From JBHIYN01 sp041984235 (lineage in GTDB: Bacteria; Pseudomonadota; Gammaproteobacteria; Ga0077536), in assembly GCA_041984235.1 (NCBI GenBank), contig JBHIYN010000012.1, positions 62,001-126,000 of the forward strand: DNA of 64,000 bases. The letters are read 5' to 3'. The position numbers and the translations under genes were made by a program. The notes below the pieces were generated by a model. The model had not been told where the DNA came from. It saw only the letters and a program-made list of their open reading frames with translations, and made no database searches. Shown here piece by piece: positions 8,578 to 17,639 of this stretch (its first letter is position 1; each line of letters begins with the position of its first letter).

Positions 8578-9654
8578 ATGGAAGCCCTGCCCCTGACTGC
8601 CACCAACCCCGGACAACTGCTGCCGCGCGACGCTGCCGCGGGCGGCGGCCCCGCGCTGCCCGGCGCCGATGCCGCGGAAATAGGCGCTTTCGTCGCCGCA
8701 CTGCTGGCACAGACGCAGTTCAATGTAAGTGACGCGGCAGCGCCCGCTACCGGCGCGCTGCCGGTCGACGGAAACGCGGCCGAGGCCGGCGCCGAGCTGC
8801 CGGTCGTGGGGCAAACCTTTGCCGGCGCCTTGCCGCTGCTGCCGCAAGCGGTGGCCGGCGATGGCGAAACGCAAGGTGCCCCGGTGATGGCCGCGGCCGT
8901 GGCAGTTGTCGGCACCGAGGGCAGCGCCGCGCCGCGGCCGCTGCGCCCGCTTGCCGTCGGCAGCGAATCGCGGGCTGCCGCAACCCCGGCCGTCACGCCG
9001 GGCGAGGCCGAGGCGCTGCCCGTGGCCGCTACGGGCGAGGCGGAGGTCGAGGTGCCGCTGCCCGCCGTGCGGGCGCCGGTGCAGGACGTGGTGGCGACGC
9101 AGGTCGCCGCACGCGAGGTCGCCGCTGCCACGCAGGCACTGCCGGGCGCCGAGGCCGCGGCCGCGGCCGGCGTCACGCGTAATGCCGACCTGCCGCAGGT
9201 GACCGAAGCCTATGCCGGCAAGCCGACGACCCTGCCCATGGCCGAGCCGGAGGTGTTTACCGAGCGCCTCAACCAGCAGGTCGCCGTGATGGTCAGCCAG
9301 AACTCGCAGCACGCGCGCATCGCCGTCAGCCCGCCGGAGCTGGGGCCGGTCGAGGTGCGTGTGCGCGTGGTCGGTGACGAAGCCACCATCCAGCTCGCCG
9401 CACCGCATGCCGCGACCCGCGACGCGCTCGAGGATGCGCTGCCCCGGCTGCGTGCGGCGTTCGCCGGCAGCGGCATCGAGCTCGGTGACGCCGGTGTCTA
9501 CGAGCACATGCCCGAACGGCATTCGGCGCAGACCTCGGGCGACGATGCTCCGCGCGGTGACGACGGCTGGAGCGCGAGCGGGGACGAGGCCGAGGCGCAG
9601 CTCGCACAGCCGCTGCGTCGGGTCCACATCGGGCTCATCGACGCCTTTGCCTGA
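8578..9654 (+). CDS. fliK: Flagellar hook-length control protein FliK
   Basis: FliK measures the hook and switches export specificity through FlhB. The 358-residue protein has a long Ala/Pro-rich low-complexity N-terminal part and the conserved C-terminal domain (VAVMVSQNSQHARIAVSPPELGPVEVRV...). The PPELGxVEV core is the family signature. It is transcribed from its own sigma-54 site. It is separated from fliJ by about 2.5 kb of metabolic genes. Confidence 0.93.
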   Translation: MEALPLTATNPGQLLPRDAAAGGGPALPGADAAEIGAFVAALLAQTQFNVSDAAAPATGALPVDGNAAEAGAELPVVGQTFAGALPLLPQAVAGDGETQGAPVMAAAVAVVGTEGSAAPRPLRPLAVGSESRAAATPAVTPGEAEALPVAATGEAEVEVPLPAVRAPVQDVVATQVAAREVAAATQALPGAEAAAAAGVTRNADLPQVTEAYAGKPTTLPMAEPEVFTERLNQQVAVMVSQNSQHARIAVSPPELGPVEVRVRVVGDEATIQLAAPHAATRDALEDALPRLRAAFAGSGIELGDAGVYEHMPERHSAQTSGDDAPRGDDGWSASGDEAEAQLAQPLRRVHIGLIDAFA

Positions 9655-9717
9655 ATGGTCGCGCACCTCCCGAAGCCGCCGCGCGGCGCTGACCAGGCGG
9701 CGCCGCGCGTGCCGGGA

Positions 9718-10620
9718 TCACGGGTAGAAACTGGTCACGGCGTCGCCGAAGGCGCGCGCGACCTCGTCGACGAATGCCGCCCGGTCGAAGTTGGCGTCGA
9801 GCCCGAGCAGCGCGAACTCCGGAGCCGGGTCGATGCGATCGCCGGGTGCCGGCGGCACCCCGCAGAAGCGCGCCGCGTCGGTCTCGTTGGCGAGCAGGTC
9901 GGCGAGCTGCACGATGCGCGCCTCGAGCGCGAACTCGCCGCCCGCGGCCGGCTCGTGGTGGTGACGAATCGCGGCGCAGGTGGCCGGGTGGATGCCCCAG
10001 CGTTCGAGCAGGGTCGCGCCGATGCCGGCGTGATCGAAGCCGAGCCAATCGCGTTCGGCAGCGGCGAGCCGGCTCTCGTTGCCGGCGGCCGCGACCACGT
10101 TGGCTTCGGCCAGCTCCGGGAAACGGCTGTTGATCGCGAGCATGCCAACGTCGTGCAGCAGGCCGGCGACGAACAGCCGTTCCGGCTGGAAGTAACCCAT
10201 GCTGCGTGCGAGCTCGCGTGCCGCGACGGCGCAGTACACCGAGTGCGCCCAGAAGGTGCGCATGTTCATGACCGCGGCGGCGATGCGCGAGAAGCTATCG
10301 ACGGCGCCTACCGACAGCGCGATGCTGACCAGGTCGTCGAGCCCGAGGCGGGTGATGGCGCGCGGCAGCGTCTCGATCGGCGTCGGCGCGGCGAACCAGG
10401 GACTGTTGACCACGCGCAGCAGGCGCGCACTCAGGGCGGGGTCGCGCTCGATCACCGCGCCGATGTCGGCGGCGCTGGTGCGGTCGTCCTCGATCAGGCG
10501 CCGCAGCGCGAGGTAGACCTCGGGCGGCGATGCGATCTCGCTCATGTCGGCGAGCAGCGCGGCAATCATGCCGTCGCGCGGATTGCGCTCGTCGAAAGCG
10601 AGCAGTTCGGCGGTATTCAC
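9718..10620 (-). CDS. HDOD-domain protein
   Basis: The 300-residue protein carries an HDOD domain over roughly residues 25-230 (SPPEVYLALRRLIEDDRTSAADIGAVIERDPALSARLLRVVNSPWF...). It keeps LLHDVGML and RHHHEP motifs like those of HD-type proteins. HDOD proteins are signalling regulators whose reaction is often unknown, and several act in motility and chemotaxis regulation. It is divergent from the ParA-like gene, and the 200-base gap carries a sigma-28-like site facing it. A specific function is not assignable. Confidence 0.85.
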   Translation of the reverse strand: MNTAELLAFDERNPRDGMIAALLADMSEIASPPEVYLALRRLIEDDRTSAADIGAVIERDPALSARLLRVVNSPWFAAPTPIETLPRAITRLGLDDLVSIALSVGAVDSFSRIAAAVMNMRTFWAHSVYCAVAARELARSMGYFQPERLFVAGLLHDVGMLAINSRFPELAEANVVAAAGNESRLAAAERDWLGFDHAGIGATLLERWGIHPATCAAIRHHHEPAAGGEFALEARIVQLADLLANETDAARFCGVPPAPGDRIDPAPEFALLGLDANFDRAAFVDEVARAFGDAVTSFYP

Positions 10621-10653
10621 GGTTCAGACCTCCTCCACACCATGGTCTGGCAG

Positions 10654-10681
10654 AGGTCGGCGGGCGCACGCGGCGACTTTA
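10654..10681 (-). promoter_or_regulatory. Possible sigma-28 promoter of the HDOD gene
   Basis: Read on the minus strand, TAAAGTCG is followed after 12 bases by GCCGACCT. This resembles the FliA consensus TAAAGTTT-N11-GCCGATAA with one extra spacer base. It lies about 35 bases upstream of the HDOD start codon. Confidence 0.45.
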
Positions 10682-10823
10682 GTGAACTCGCGGAGAAATC
10701 CGGCCTGGCACCGGATCAGCAGTTTTCATCACTCAAATGGGTTGGGTTTCGCCGGGAGCGCCGGAGCAGCCGGGCACCGCGCCTGCGGGCGCGCACGGCG
10801 CGCGGGAACATGGGGGCAGGCAT

Positions 10824-11621
10824 ATGAACGTATGGGCAATCGCGGCGCAGAAGGGTGGCGTCGGCAAGACCACCACCGCGGTCAACGTGGCCGGCGCGCT
10901 GGCCGAGCGGGGCCAGCGCGTGTTGCTGGTCGACCTCGACCCGCACGTCTCGCTCTCCGCCTACTTCCGCATCGACGAGCCGCGCAGTGAGGCCACCGTG
11001 TTCGCCCTGTTCGAGGCCGCCGCCGGTGACGGCGCCGTCGACCCGGCGTCGCTGGTGCGCCCGACGCCGGCGCCCGGGATTGCCCTGGTGCCGGGCTCGA
11101 ACGCCCTGTTCGCCGTCGATCGCCGTTTCGGCGCGCGGCCGGGCATGGGCCTCGTCCTGCAGCGCTACCTGCCCGCGCTGGCCGCCGACTTCGACTACTG
11201 CCTGCTCGATTGCTCGCCGTCGCTCGGCGCCGTCATCGTCAACGCGGTGGCCTGCTGTACCCGGTTGCTGGTACCGCTGCAGACCGAGTACCTCGCGGTC
11301 AGCTCGCTGCAGCGCATGCTGCACACGGTGACGCTGATCGAGCGCCGGCAGCAGCTCAGCGTACCGACCCTGGTGGTGCCGACGATGTTCGATCGGCGCA
11401 CGCGCGCCTCGGTGGACAGCCTGGCGCGCCTGCGCGGCTGTGACCGCGCCCCGGTCTGGCCGCAGGTCATCCCGGTCGACACCCATTTGCGCGAAGCCTC
11501 GCGCATCGGCCTGCCGCTGACCCAGCTGCGGCCCGCCGCACGCGGCGCCCGCGCCTACGACGCCCTGGTCGGTGACCTGCTGGCGAGCCAGGCGCGCCCG
11601 CTGCTGCGTGCCGTCGGCTAG
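10824..11621 (+). CDS. ParA-family ATPase (ParC/Soj-like, chemotaxis array positioning)
   Basis: A deviant-Walker ParA/MinD ATPase of 265 residues with the P-loop AAQKGGVGKTTTAVNV near the N-terminus, the LLVDLDPHVS motif and FDYCLLDCSPSLG. I chose the ATG at 10824 (MNVWAIAAQKGG). Related proteins in Pseudomonas and Vibrio chemotaxis operons (ParC) position the polar array, usually next to motD and cheW. Here the gene instead precedes the cheY-cheA operon. The chemotaxis role is inferred from context; a plasmid-type partition role is unlikely because no parB is adjacent. Confidence 0.8.
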   Translation: MNVWAIAAQKGGVGKTTTAVNVAGALAERGQRVLLVDLDPHVSLSAYFRIDEPRSEATVFALFEAAAGDGAVDPASLVRPTPAPGIALVPGSNALFAVDRRFGARPGMGLVLQRYLPALAADFDYCLLDCSPSLGAVIVNAVACCTRLLVPLQTEYLAVSSLQRMLHTVTLIERRQQLSVPTLVVPTMFDRRTRASVDSLARLRGCDRAPVWPQVIPVDTHLREASRIGLPLTQLRPAARGARAYDALVGDLLASQARPLLRAVG

Positions 11622-11678
11622 GCCGCTGCCAGCCCGCGGCGCCTCTCTCCGGGCGCCTCAGGACCCCCGCGGAAGTGT

Positions 11679-11705
11679 TAAAGCAATCACATTGCGCGCC
11701 GCTAC
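11679..11705 (+). promoter_or_regulatory. Sigma-28 promoter of the cheY-cheA operon
   Basis: TAAAGCAA, eleven bases, then GCCGCTAC closely follows the FliA consensus (TAAAGTTT-N11-GCCGATAA) with exact spacing. It lies in the 187-base gap before cheY (11809), with the start of transcription expected near 11717. No other gene lies in this gap. Confidence 0.7.
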
Positions 11706-11808
11706 CGCAACTCAGGACGCTCGACGTCCGGCGCGGTGCCACGCCACCTGCGGTGCACCGCGAAGTCCGCAATAACAATACGAAAAAACAATTCGGAGTA
11801 ACGGGTCA

Positions 11809-12171
11809 ATGGCAAAAATACTGGCAGTGGACGATTCGCGATCAATGCTCGAGATGGTCTCGTTCACGCTGCGCGGTGCAGGCTACGAGGTCATCAACGC
11901 GAGCGACGGCGCCGAGGCGCTGGAGAAGGCGCGTACCCAGCACGCGGACCTCGTGCTCACCGACGTCAACATGCCGCGCATGGACGGTATCTCCCTGGTC
12001 CGCCAGCTGCGTGCCCTGGCGAGCTACAAGTTCACCCCGATGCTGATTCTGACCACCGAGTCGAGCCGCGAGAAGAAGCTCGAGGGCAAGGCCGCCGGCG
12101 CCACCGGCTGGATCGTCAAGCCCTTCGATCCCGATGCCCTGCTCGCGACCATCGACAAGGTTCTCAACTGA
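11809..12171 (+). CDS. cheY: Chemotaxis response regulator CheY (operon copy)
   Basis: A single-domain 120-residue receiver. The acid pocket is Asp8-Asp9, the phospho-acceptor Asp52 (LTDVNMPRMDG), with a conserved Thr in LILTTES and Lys in IVKPFD. It has no output domain. It opens the chemotaxis operon behind a sigma-28 site. It differs clearly from the second CheY at 24945, which looks like the canonical FliM-binding one. This copy might be a phosphate sink or serve the downstream CheA specifically; that is inference. Confidence 0.93.
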   Translation: MAKILAVDDSRSMLEMVSFTLRGAGYEVINASDGAEALEKARTQHADLVLTDVNMPRMDGISLVRQLRALASYKFTPMLILTTESSREKKLEGKAAGATGWIVKPFDPDALLATIDKVLN

Positions 12172-12185
12172 AACGTGGGCAAAGC

Positions 12186-12275
12186 ATGAACACCCGCGGG
12201 GCCGTGCCGGTAACCCCGTCGCAAGAGGCCATCACCACGCGGCTCACGCGCCGCCTGGCGAGTGCCGGTGAGTAA
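12186..12275 (+). CDS. Small ORF between cheY and cheA (29 residues)
   Basis: An ATG-to-TAA ORF of 30 codons encodes a Thr/Arg-rich peptide (starts MNTRGAVPVT, ends RRLASAGE). It fits exactly between cheY and cheA, with five bases left before the cheA ATG. There is no strong ribosome site. It may be a leader, a coupling ORF or chance. Confidence 0.3.
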   Translation: MNTRGAVPVTPSQEAITTRLTRRLASAGE

Positions 12276-12280
12276 GCACC

Positions 12281-14359
12281 ATGAGCATGGATCTCAACGA
12301 ATTCCACGACATGTTCTTCGAGGAGAGCCTGGAGGCCCTCGACGACATGGAATCCTGCCTGCTCAACCTGGACATCGGCACGCCCGACGTCGATGCGGTC
12401 AACACCATCTTCCGCGGCGCGCACTCGGTCAAGGGTGGCAGCGGCATGTTCGGCTTCACCGAGATCACCGGCTTCACCCACGTTCTCGAAACGCTGCTCG
12501 ACCAGATCCGCGAGGGCGGCCGGCCGGTCACCCAATCCCTGGTCGACGTCATGCTGCAGGCGGTCGATTGCCTGCGCGAGATGCTGCGCGCGACGCAGGC
12601 CGGCGAGGCGCTGGACCTGCCGCGCGTGACGGCCCTGCAGGGCGAGCTGGAAAGCCTGCTCGCCGGCGGCCAGCCACGCGCCGACATGTCCGCGGCTGCG
12701 CCCGCGGCGCCGCGGGAAACGCCGCGCGCGGGCGGCGAGCCGCGCTGGCGGATCAGCTTCCGGCCGCACGCCAACATGCTGGCATCGGCCAACGATCCCA
12801 TCCGCATCCTGCACGAGCTCGGGCGCCTGGGCCGCGTCACGACCACGGCCGACCTGGCCCGCCTGCCGGCTTTCGAGGCGCTGCGCCCGGAGCAGTGCTA
12901 CCTGGCCTGGGAGCTGGAGCTCGAGAGCGCCGCTTCGCGCGAGGAGATCGCCGATCTCTTCGAGTGGGTGGAATTCGAGTGCGAGCTCGAGATCGTGGCG
13001 CTGGACGAGGCCGTAGCCGAAACCGGCGCCCAGCCCGTGGCGACCCCGGACGCGCCGAGCGCTTCCTCGCCGTCACCTGCGCCTGCGGCTGCCGGCAACC
13101 CGGCGCTGCCCGGCGAGGCGCCGCGCAAGGACGGCGCACGCCAGGGCCCGGCCGATCCGGGATCGATCCGGGTCGGCATCGACAAGGTCGACAACGTCAT
13201 CAACCTGGTCGGCGAGCTCGTCATCACGCAGTCCATGCTGCAACGCTTCGGCGAGGAAGGTGCGGTTTTCGACAACGAAGAACTGCGCGAAGGACTCAAC
13301 GAGCTCGAACGCAACACGCGCGAGCTGCAGCAGACCGTGATGCAGATCCGCATGCTGCCAATCAGTTTCTCGTTCAACCGCTTCCCGCGCCTGGTGCGCG
13401 ACATCAGCGGCAAGATGGGCAAGCAGATCGAACTGGTGATCAAGGGCGAGCAGACCGAGCTCGACAAGACGGTGCTGGAGAAGATCGGCGACCCGCTGGT
13501 GCACCTGGTGCGCAATTCCCTGGACCACGGCATCGAGACGCCGGAAGAGCGCCGCGCCGCGGGCAAAGCGGAGACGGGCGTGCTCACGCTCAATGCCTAC
13601 CACGCCGGTGGCAACATCGTGATCGAGGTCAGGGACGATGGCCGCGGCCTGCCACGCGAGAAGATCCTGGCCAAGGCGCGCTCGCGCGGGCTGGTCGACG
13701 AGGACGAGGAGCTGAGCGACGAGCAGGTGCACAACCTGATCTTCAGCGCCGGCTTCTCGACGGCCGAGAACGTCAGCGAGATCTCCGGCCGCGGCGTCGG
13801 CATGGACGTGGTCAAGCGCAACATCACCGACCTCGGCGGCAGCGTGGACGTGCAGTCCGAGGAAGGCAAGGGCTGTACCTTCACCGTGCGCCTGCCCCTG
13901 ACCCTGGCCATACTCGACGGCCAGCTGGTCACCGTCGGCAACGACATCTACGTCATTTCCCTGGTTTCGATCATTGAATCGATCCAGGTCCGCGCCGAAC
14001 AGATCCACGGCATCGCGGGCGGCTGCGAGCTGTACCGGGTGCGCGGCGAGTACCTGCCGATCGTCCGTCTCAACCGCTGCTTCGGGCTCGCCAGCGGTAC
14101 CGAGGAGCTGACCGAGGGTCTGCTCGTGGTGGTCGAATCCGACGGCACGCGCGTGGGCCTGTTCATCGACGACCTGCTCGGACAGCAGCAGGTCGTCATC
14201 AAGAGTCTCGAAACCAATTTCCGCCAGGTCGAGGGCCTGTCGGGCGCCACCATTCTCGGCGACGGCACGGTCGCGCTGATCATCGATGTGCCCGGCCTGA
14301 TCAAGCGCGCCCACGCCGAGAACATCGCACCGGCCCTGTCGGCCGCGCGCGTGGCCTGA
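12281..14359 (+). CDS. cheA: Chemotaxis histidine kinase CheA
   Basis: A complete CheA of 692 residues. The P1 HPt domain has phospho-His48 in RGAHSVKGGSGMFGF. A P2-like region follows (about 145-245), then a Pro/Ala linker. P3 has NLVGELVITQSML. The P4 kinase has the N box HLVRNSLDHGIE, G1 DDGRGL and G2 GRGVGMDVVKRNI. P5 is the CheW-like end. All catalytic motifs are intact, unlike the paralogue at 36180. It phosphorylates CheY and CheB in response to receptors. Confidence 0.97.
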   Translation: MSMDLNEFHDMFFEESLEALDDMESCLLNLDIGTPDVDAVNTIFRGAHSVKGGSGMFGFTEITGFTHVLETLLDQIREGGRPVTQSLVDVMLQAVDCLREMLRATQAGEALDLPRVTALQGELESLLAGGQPRADMSAAAPAAPRETPRAGGEPRWRISFRPHANMLASANDPIRILHELGRLGRVTTTADLARLPAFEALRPEQCYLAWELELESAASREEIADLFEWVEFECELEIVALDEAVAETGAQPVATPDAPSASSPSPAPAAAGNPALPGEAPRKDGARQGPADPGSIRVGIDKVDNVINLVGELVITQSMLQRFGEEGAVFDNEELREGLNELERNTRELQQTVMQIRMLPISFSFNRFPRLVRDISGKMGKQIELVIKGEQTELDKTVLEKIGDPLVHLVRNSLDHGIETPEERRAAGKAETGVLTLNAYHAGGNIVIEVRDDGRGLPREKILAKARSRGLVDEDEELSDEQVHNLIFSAGFSTAENVSEISGRGVGMDVVKRNITDLGGSVDVQSEEGKGCTFTVRLPLTLAILDGQLVTVGNDIYVISLVSIIESIQVRAEQIHGIAGGCELYRVRGEYLPIVRLNRCFGLASGTEELTEGLLVVVESDGTRVGLFIDDLLGQQQVVIKSLETNFRQVEGLSGATILGDGTVALIIDVPGLIKRAHAENIAPALSAARVA

Positions 14360-14387
14360 ACCACGACGACATCAGGAGTAGTTCCCC

Positions 14388-14948
14388 ATGACAGCAATCC
14401 AGGACGGCGCCAGCAGCGAGGCCATGCACGCCGAGAGCGGTGTCGAGCAGCACTTGAGCTTCATCGTCGACAACGAGGAGTACGGTGTCGACATCCTGCG
14501 CGTGCAGGGGATCCAGGGCTGGGATTCGGTAACGCCCATCCCCAACACGCCGCCGCACGTGCTCGGCGTGATCAACCTGCGCGGCGCGGTGGTCCCGATC
14601 TTCGACCTGCGGCGGCGCTTCGGTCTGCCCGCCATTCCGTTCGGCCCGACCACCGTGGTCATCGTCGTGCGCGTCGAGGAGAGTGACAAGGAACGCGTGG
14701 TCGGCATGGTGGTGGACGCGGTATCCGAGGTCTACAACGTAGTCACGCGGGAGATCCAGCCGACCCCCGAGTTCGGCGCCACCGTCGATACGCGCTTCGT
14801 GCGCGGAATCACCACGATGGACGAGAAGATGCTGATCCTGCTCGACGTCGACCGGCTGCTGAGCGTCGCCGACACCGTCGCACTGGACCACGGCCTGGGC
14901 GAGCAGCGCGAGTCCGCGGCTGCCGTCGAGGTCGCGGAGCCGGCCTGA
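14388..14948 (+). CDS. cheW: Chemotaxis coupling protein CheW
   Basis: A 186-residue single CheW domain (HLSFIVDNEEYGVDILRVQGIQGWDSVTPIPNTPPHVLGVINLRG..., later ITTMDEKMLILLDVDRLL) with short extra tails. CheW links receptors to CheA. It follows cheA by 28 bases, with AGGAG about ten bases before the ATG. Confidence 0.96.
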   Translation: MTAIQDGASSEAMHAESGVEQHLSFIVDNEEYGVDILRVQGIQGWDSVTPIPNTPPHVLGVINLRGAVVPIFDLRRRFGLPAIPFGPTTVVIVVRVEESDKERVVGMVVDAVSEVYNVVTREIQPTPEFGATVDTRFVRGITTMDEKMLILLDVDRLLSVADTVALDHGLGEQRESAAAVEVAEPA

Positions 14949-15040
14949 GACCGGCAGCGCCGGAGGGCGACGCAGCGAGACGGGCAAGCGACCACGAGGA
15001 CGCGCGCCGAGCGAGCGCGCCTGCAACGAACACAGGACTC

Positions 15041-17002
15041 ATGGACATGCAAGCTACAACCGAGAACAAGGCGTCCGGCGGATGGGCCGGCCTGTTCACG
15101 CGCGGTGCGCGCGGCAGACAGGAACTACAAGCCGAGCTGGCCGCGTGCCAGGAAGAAGCAGCGCGCTGCCGCGCCGCGGCCCAGGATGCGCGCGGCAAGG
15201 TCGACGCGCTGGAGCGCTCGCTGGCAGTGATCGAGTTCGAGCTGGACGGCACCATCATCACGGCCAACGACAATTTTCTCGAGGTCATGGGCTACACGCT
15301 GGACGAGATCCGCGGCCGGCACCACTCGATGTTCGTCGATCCCGAGCTGGCCGCCAGCGATGCCTATCGCCGCGGCTGGGAGGCGCTTGCGCGAGGCGAG
15401 TTTCACTCGGCCGAGTACAAGCGCATCGCCAAGGGCGGGCGTGACGTCTGGATCCAGGCGACCTACAACCCGATCCTCGATGCCGACGGCAAGCCCTGCA
15501 AGGTGGTCAAGTTCGCTACCGACATCACCGCGGTCAAGCTCGAGCGTGCCTACGCCCAGTCCCAGATCGAGGCCATCCATCGTTCGCAGGCCGTGGTCGA
15601 GTTCGAGCCGGACGGTACCATCATCACCGCCAACGACAACTTCCTCGCCGCGGTCGGCTACAAGCTGGATGAGATCCGCGGCAAGCATCACGCGATGTTC
15701 GTCGAGCCCGACGAGGCCGCAAGCGCCGAGTACGCCCAGTTCTGGGAACGGCTGCGCAGAGGTGAGCACGATGCCGCGGAGTACCGCCGCCTCGGCAAGG
15801 GCGGCCAGGAAGTCTGGATCCAGGCGACCTACAACCCGGTCCGCGACCTCAACGGCAAGGTTGCCAAGGTCGTCAAGTTCGCCGTCGACGTCACGCAGCA
15901 GAAACGCGGGCAACGCGAGACCGAGGCCATGCTGGCCGATGCCAAGCAGGTCATGAGCAAGATCGCGAGCGGCGACCTGTCATCGCGCGTGAACGGCACC
16001 TACGAGGGCGATTTCGCCATGCTGGCGGCGGCGATCAACGGCTGCGCCGAGAAGCTGACCGAGGTCGTGACCAGCATTCACAGCAGCGCGGCAACGCTAT
16101 CTAACAGTGCCCACGAGCTTTCCGAGGGCAATACGAACCTTTCGCAACGCACCGAGGAGCAGGCCTCCAGCCTGGAAGAGACCGCCTCCAGCATGGAACA
16201 GATGACGAGCACGGTGAGTCAAAACGCGGACAACGCCAACCAGGCCAACCAGCTCGCCCGCAGCGCGCGCGAGCAGGCCGAGACCGGCGGCGAAGTGGTC
16301 GGCCAGGCAGTGACCGCAATGAACGCGATCAACGACTCCTCGCGCAAGATCTCGGACATCATCGGGGTCATCGACGAGATTGCCTTCCAGACCAACCTGC
16401 TGGCACTGAACGCCTCAGTCGAGGCCGCCCGCGCCGGCGAGCAGGGTCGCGGCTTCGCCGTCGTCGCAAGCGAGGTGCGCAACCTCGCCGGGCGCAGTGC
16501 CACCGCGGCGAAGGAGATCAAGGAGCTGATCGAGGACAGCGGGCGCAAGGTCGACGAGGGCTCGCGGCTGGTCAACCAGTCCGGCGCCACGCTCGAGGAG
16601 ATCGTCACCTCGGTCAAGAAGGTGACCGACATCGTTGCCGAGATCGCGGCCGCCAGCCACGAGCAGAGTGCCGGCATCGAGCAGGTCAACAAGGCCATGA
16701 TGCAGATGGACGACATGACCCAGCAGAACGCGGCGCTGGTCGAGGAGGCCGCCGCCGCCAGCCAGGCGATCAACGAGCAGTCGAGCAAGCTGACCGAGCT
16801 GATGGCCTTCTTCAGCATCGGCGGCGACGGCGCTGCCGTCGCGCCGTCCGCCGTCCGCGGCGAACGGCGCAGTGCGGAGCGGCCGTGGAGCGACCGCGAA
16901 TCCGTGGCCGCGCCTGCCGAACCGGCGCCCGCGGTGCCCGCACCGGCCCGGGTGGCGATCGCCGGCGGCGGCGTGGACGACCAGGATTGGGAAGAATTCT
17001 GA
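15041..17002 (+). CDS. Cytoplasmic PAS-PAS chemoreceptor (Aer-like) with CheR-binding tail
   Basis: This 653-residue methyl-accepting protein has no evident transmembrane segment. After a short coiled coil come two tandem PAS domains (about 62-170 and 182-290) that are near repeats of each other, both with FE.DGTIITANDNFL and WIQATYNP. A HAMP-like linker and a full signalling domain follow, with the conserved hairpin tip DEIAFQTNLLALNASVEAARAGEQGRGFAVVA. The last residues, DWEEF, fit the xWxxF tether for CheR/CheB. It probably senses a cytoplasmic or redox cue; the ligand is unknown. Confidence 0.93.
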   Translation: MDMQATTENKASGGWAGLFTRGARGRQELQAELAACQEEAARCRAAAQDARGKVDALERSLAVIEFELDGTIITANDNFLEVMGYTLDEIRGRHHSMFVDPELAASDAYRRGWEALARGEFHSAEYKRIAKGGRDVWIQATYNPILDADGKPCKVVKFATDITAVKLERAYAQSQIEAIHRSQAVVEFEPDGTIITANDNFLAAVGYKLDEIRGKHHAMFVEPDEAASAEYAQFWERLRRGEHDAAEYRRLGKGGQEVWIQATYNPVRDLNGKVAKVVKFAVDVTQQKRGQRETEAMLADAKQVMSKIASGDLSSRVNGTYEGDFAMLAAAINGCAEKLTEVVTSIHSSAATLSNSAHELSEGNTNLSQRTEEQASSLEETASSMEQMTSTVSQNADNANQANQLARSAREQAETGGEVVGQAVTAMNAINDSSRKISDIIGVIDEIAFQTNLLALNASVEAARAGEQGRGFAVVASEVRNLAGRSATAAKEIKELIEDSGRKVDEGSRLVNQSGATLEEIVTSVKKVTDIVAEIAAASHEQSAGIEQVNKAMMQMDDMTQQNAALVEEAAAASQAINEQSSKLTELMAFFSIGGDGAAVAPSAVRGERRSAERPWSDRESVAAPAEPAPAVPAPARVAIAGGGVDDQDWEEF

Positions 17003-17057
17003 GTGCCCGCCACCGGCCGGCGTACGTCAGCCCCGTAGCCCGTACACGAACAGGCCC

Positions 17058-17636
17058 ATGAACATGTCGCAAAGTCCGAAAACCAACGACGAGATTACCG
17101 AGGAGGAATTCGACGCCCTGCTCGACGACCTGCAGGCGGGCAAAGCCGTCGGCACGGCGGCCGCACCCGCACGCGTGGAGGTTCACGCCGCGGCCGGAAG
17201 TGACGCTGACGACGGCCTGATCAGCGAGGACGAATTCGATGACTTGCTCGATCAGCTCGATCGCAAGCGCGCCGAGGTCAGCGCAGAACCGCCGGCGGAA
17301 ACCGGCTCGTCCGTGACGGAGTCGGCCGCCGTGGCCGGGCCGGCCGGCTTCGAGTTCCGGCTCGCAGGGCAGGTCGGCATTGCCGAGGTCGAGGTGCTGC
17401 ACGCGCGGCTCGCTGCCTGGGACGCCGCCGACCGGGACGTACACTTCGATGCCGGCGAGGTCGACCGCGTCGACACCGCCGTGCTGCAGTTGCTGGTCGC
17501 GTTCAAGCGCCACGCGGAGCAGCGCGGCGCGGACGTGCGCTGGCGCGCCGTGTCCGCCCCGGTGACCGAGGCGGCAGCGACACTCGGTCTCGAGACCGCA
17601 CTGGGCCTGGACCCGGCGCCGCGCGCCGACGCCTGA
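17058..17636 (+). CDS. STAS-domain protein with two FliM-like CheY-binding peptides
   Basis: The 192-residue protein has a C-terminal STAS domain (about 97-185) (VEVLHARLAAWDAADRDVHFDAGEVDRVDTAVLQLLVAFKRH cut across the core strand and helix). STAS proteins occur in some chemotaxis operons. The N-terminus is unusual. Two acidic peptides, ITEEEFDALLDDL (13-25) and ISEDEFDDLLDQL (55-67), are repeats of each other. They resemble LSQDEIDALLSGV at the start of FliM in this same window, which binds CheY-phosphate. The motif comparison is direct; CheY binding is inference. The next gene starts three bases downstream. Confidence 0.85.
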   Translation: MNMSQSPKTNDEITEEEFDALLDDLQAGKAVGTAAAPARVEVHAAAGSDADDGLISEDEFDDLLDQLDRKRAEVSAEPPAETGSSVTESAAVAGPAGFEFRLAGQVGIAEVEVLHARLAAWDAADRDVHFDAGEVDRVDTAVLQLLVAFKRHAEQRGADVRWRAVSAPVTEAAATLGLETALGLDPAPRADA

Positions 17637-17639
17637 CCG

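Noticed and set aside
8437..9666. Long minus-strand ORF (409 codons) opposite fliK
   Set aside because: It is the antisense shadow of fliK and high GC; its translation is rich in Arg, Gly and His with no domain.
10735..10760. TCAAATGG ... GCCGGGAG as a sigma-28 promoter of the ParA gene
   Set aside because: Spacing is one base short and the -10 match is poor.
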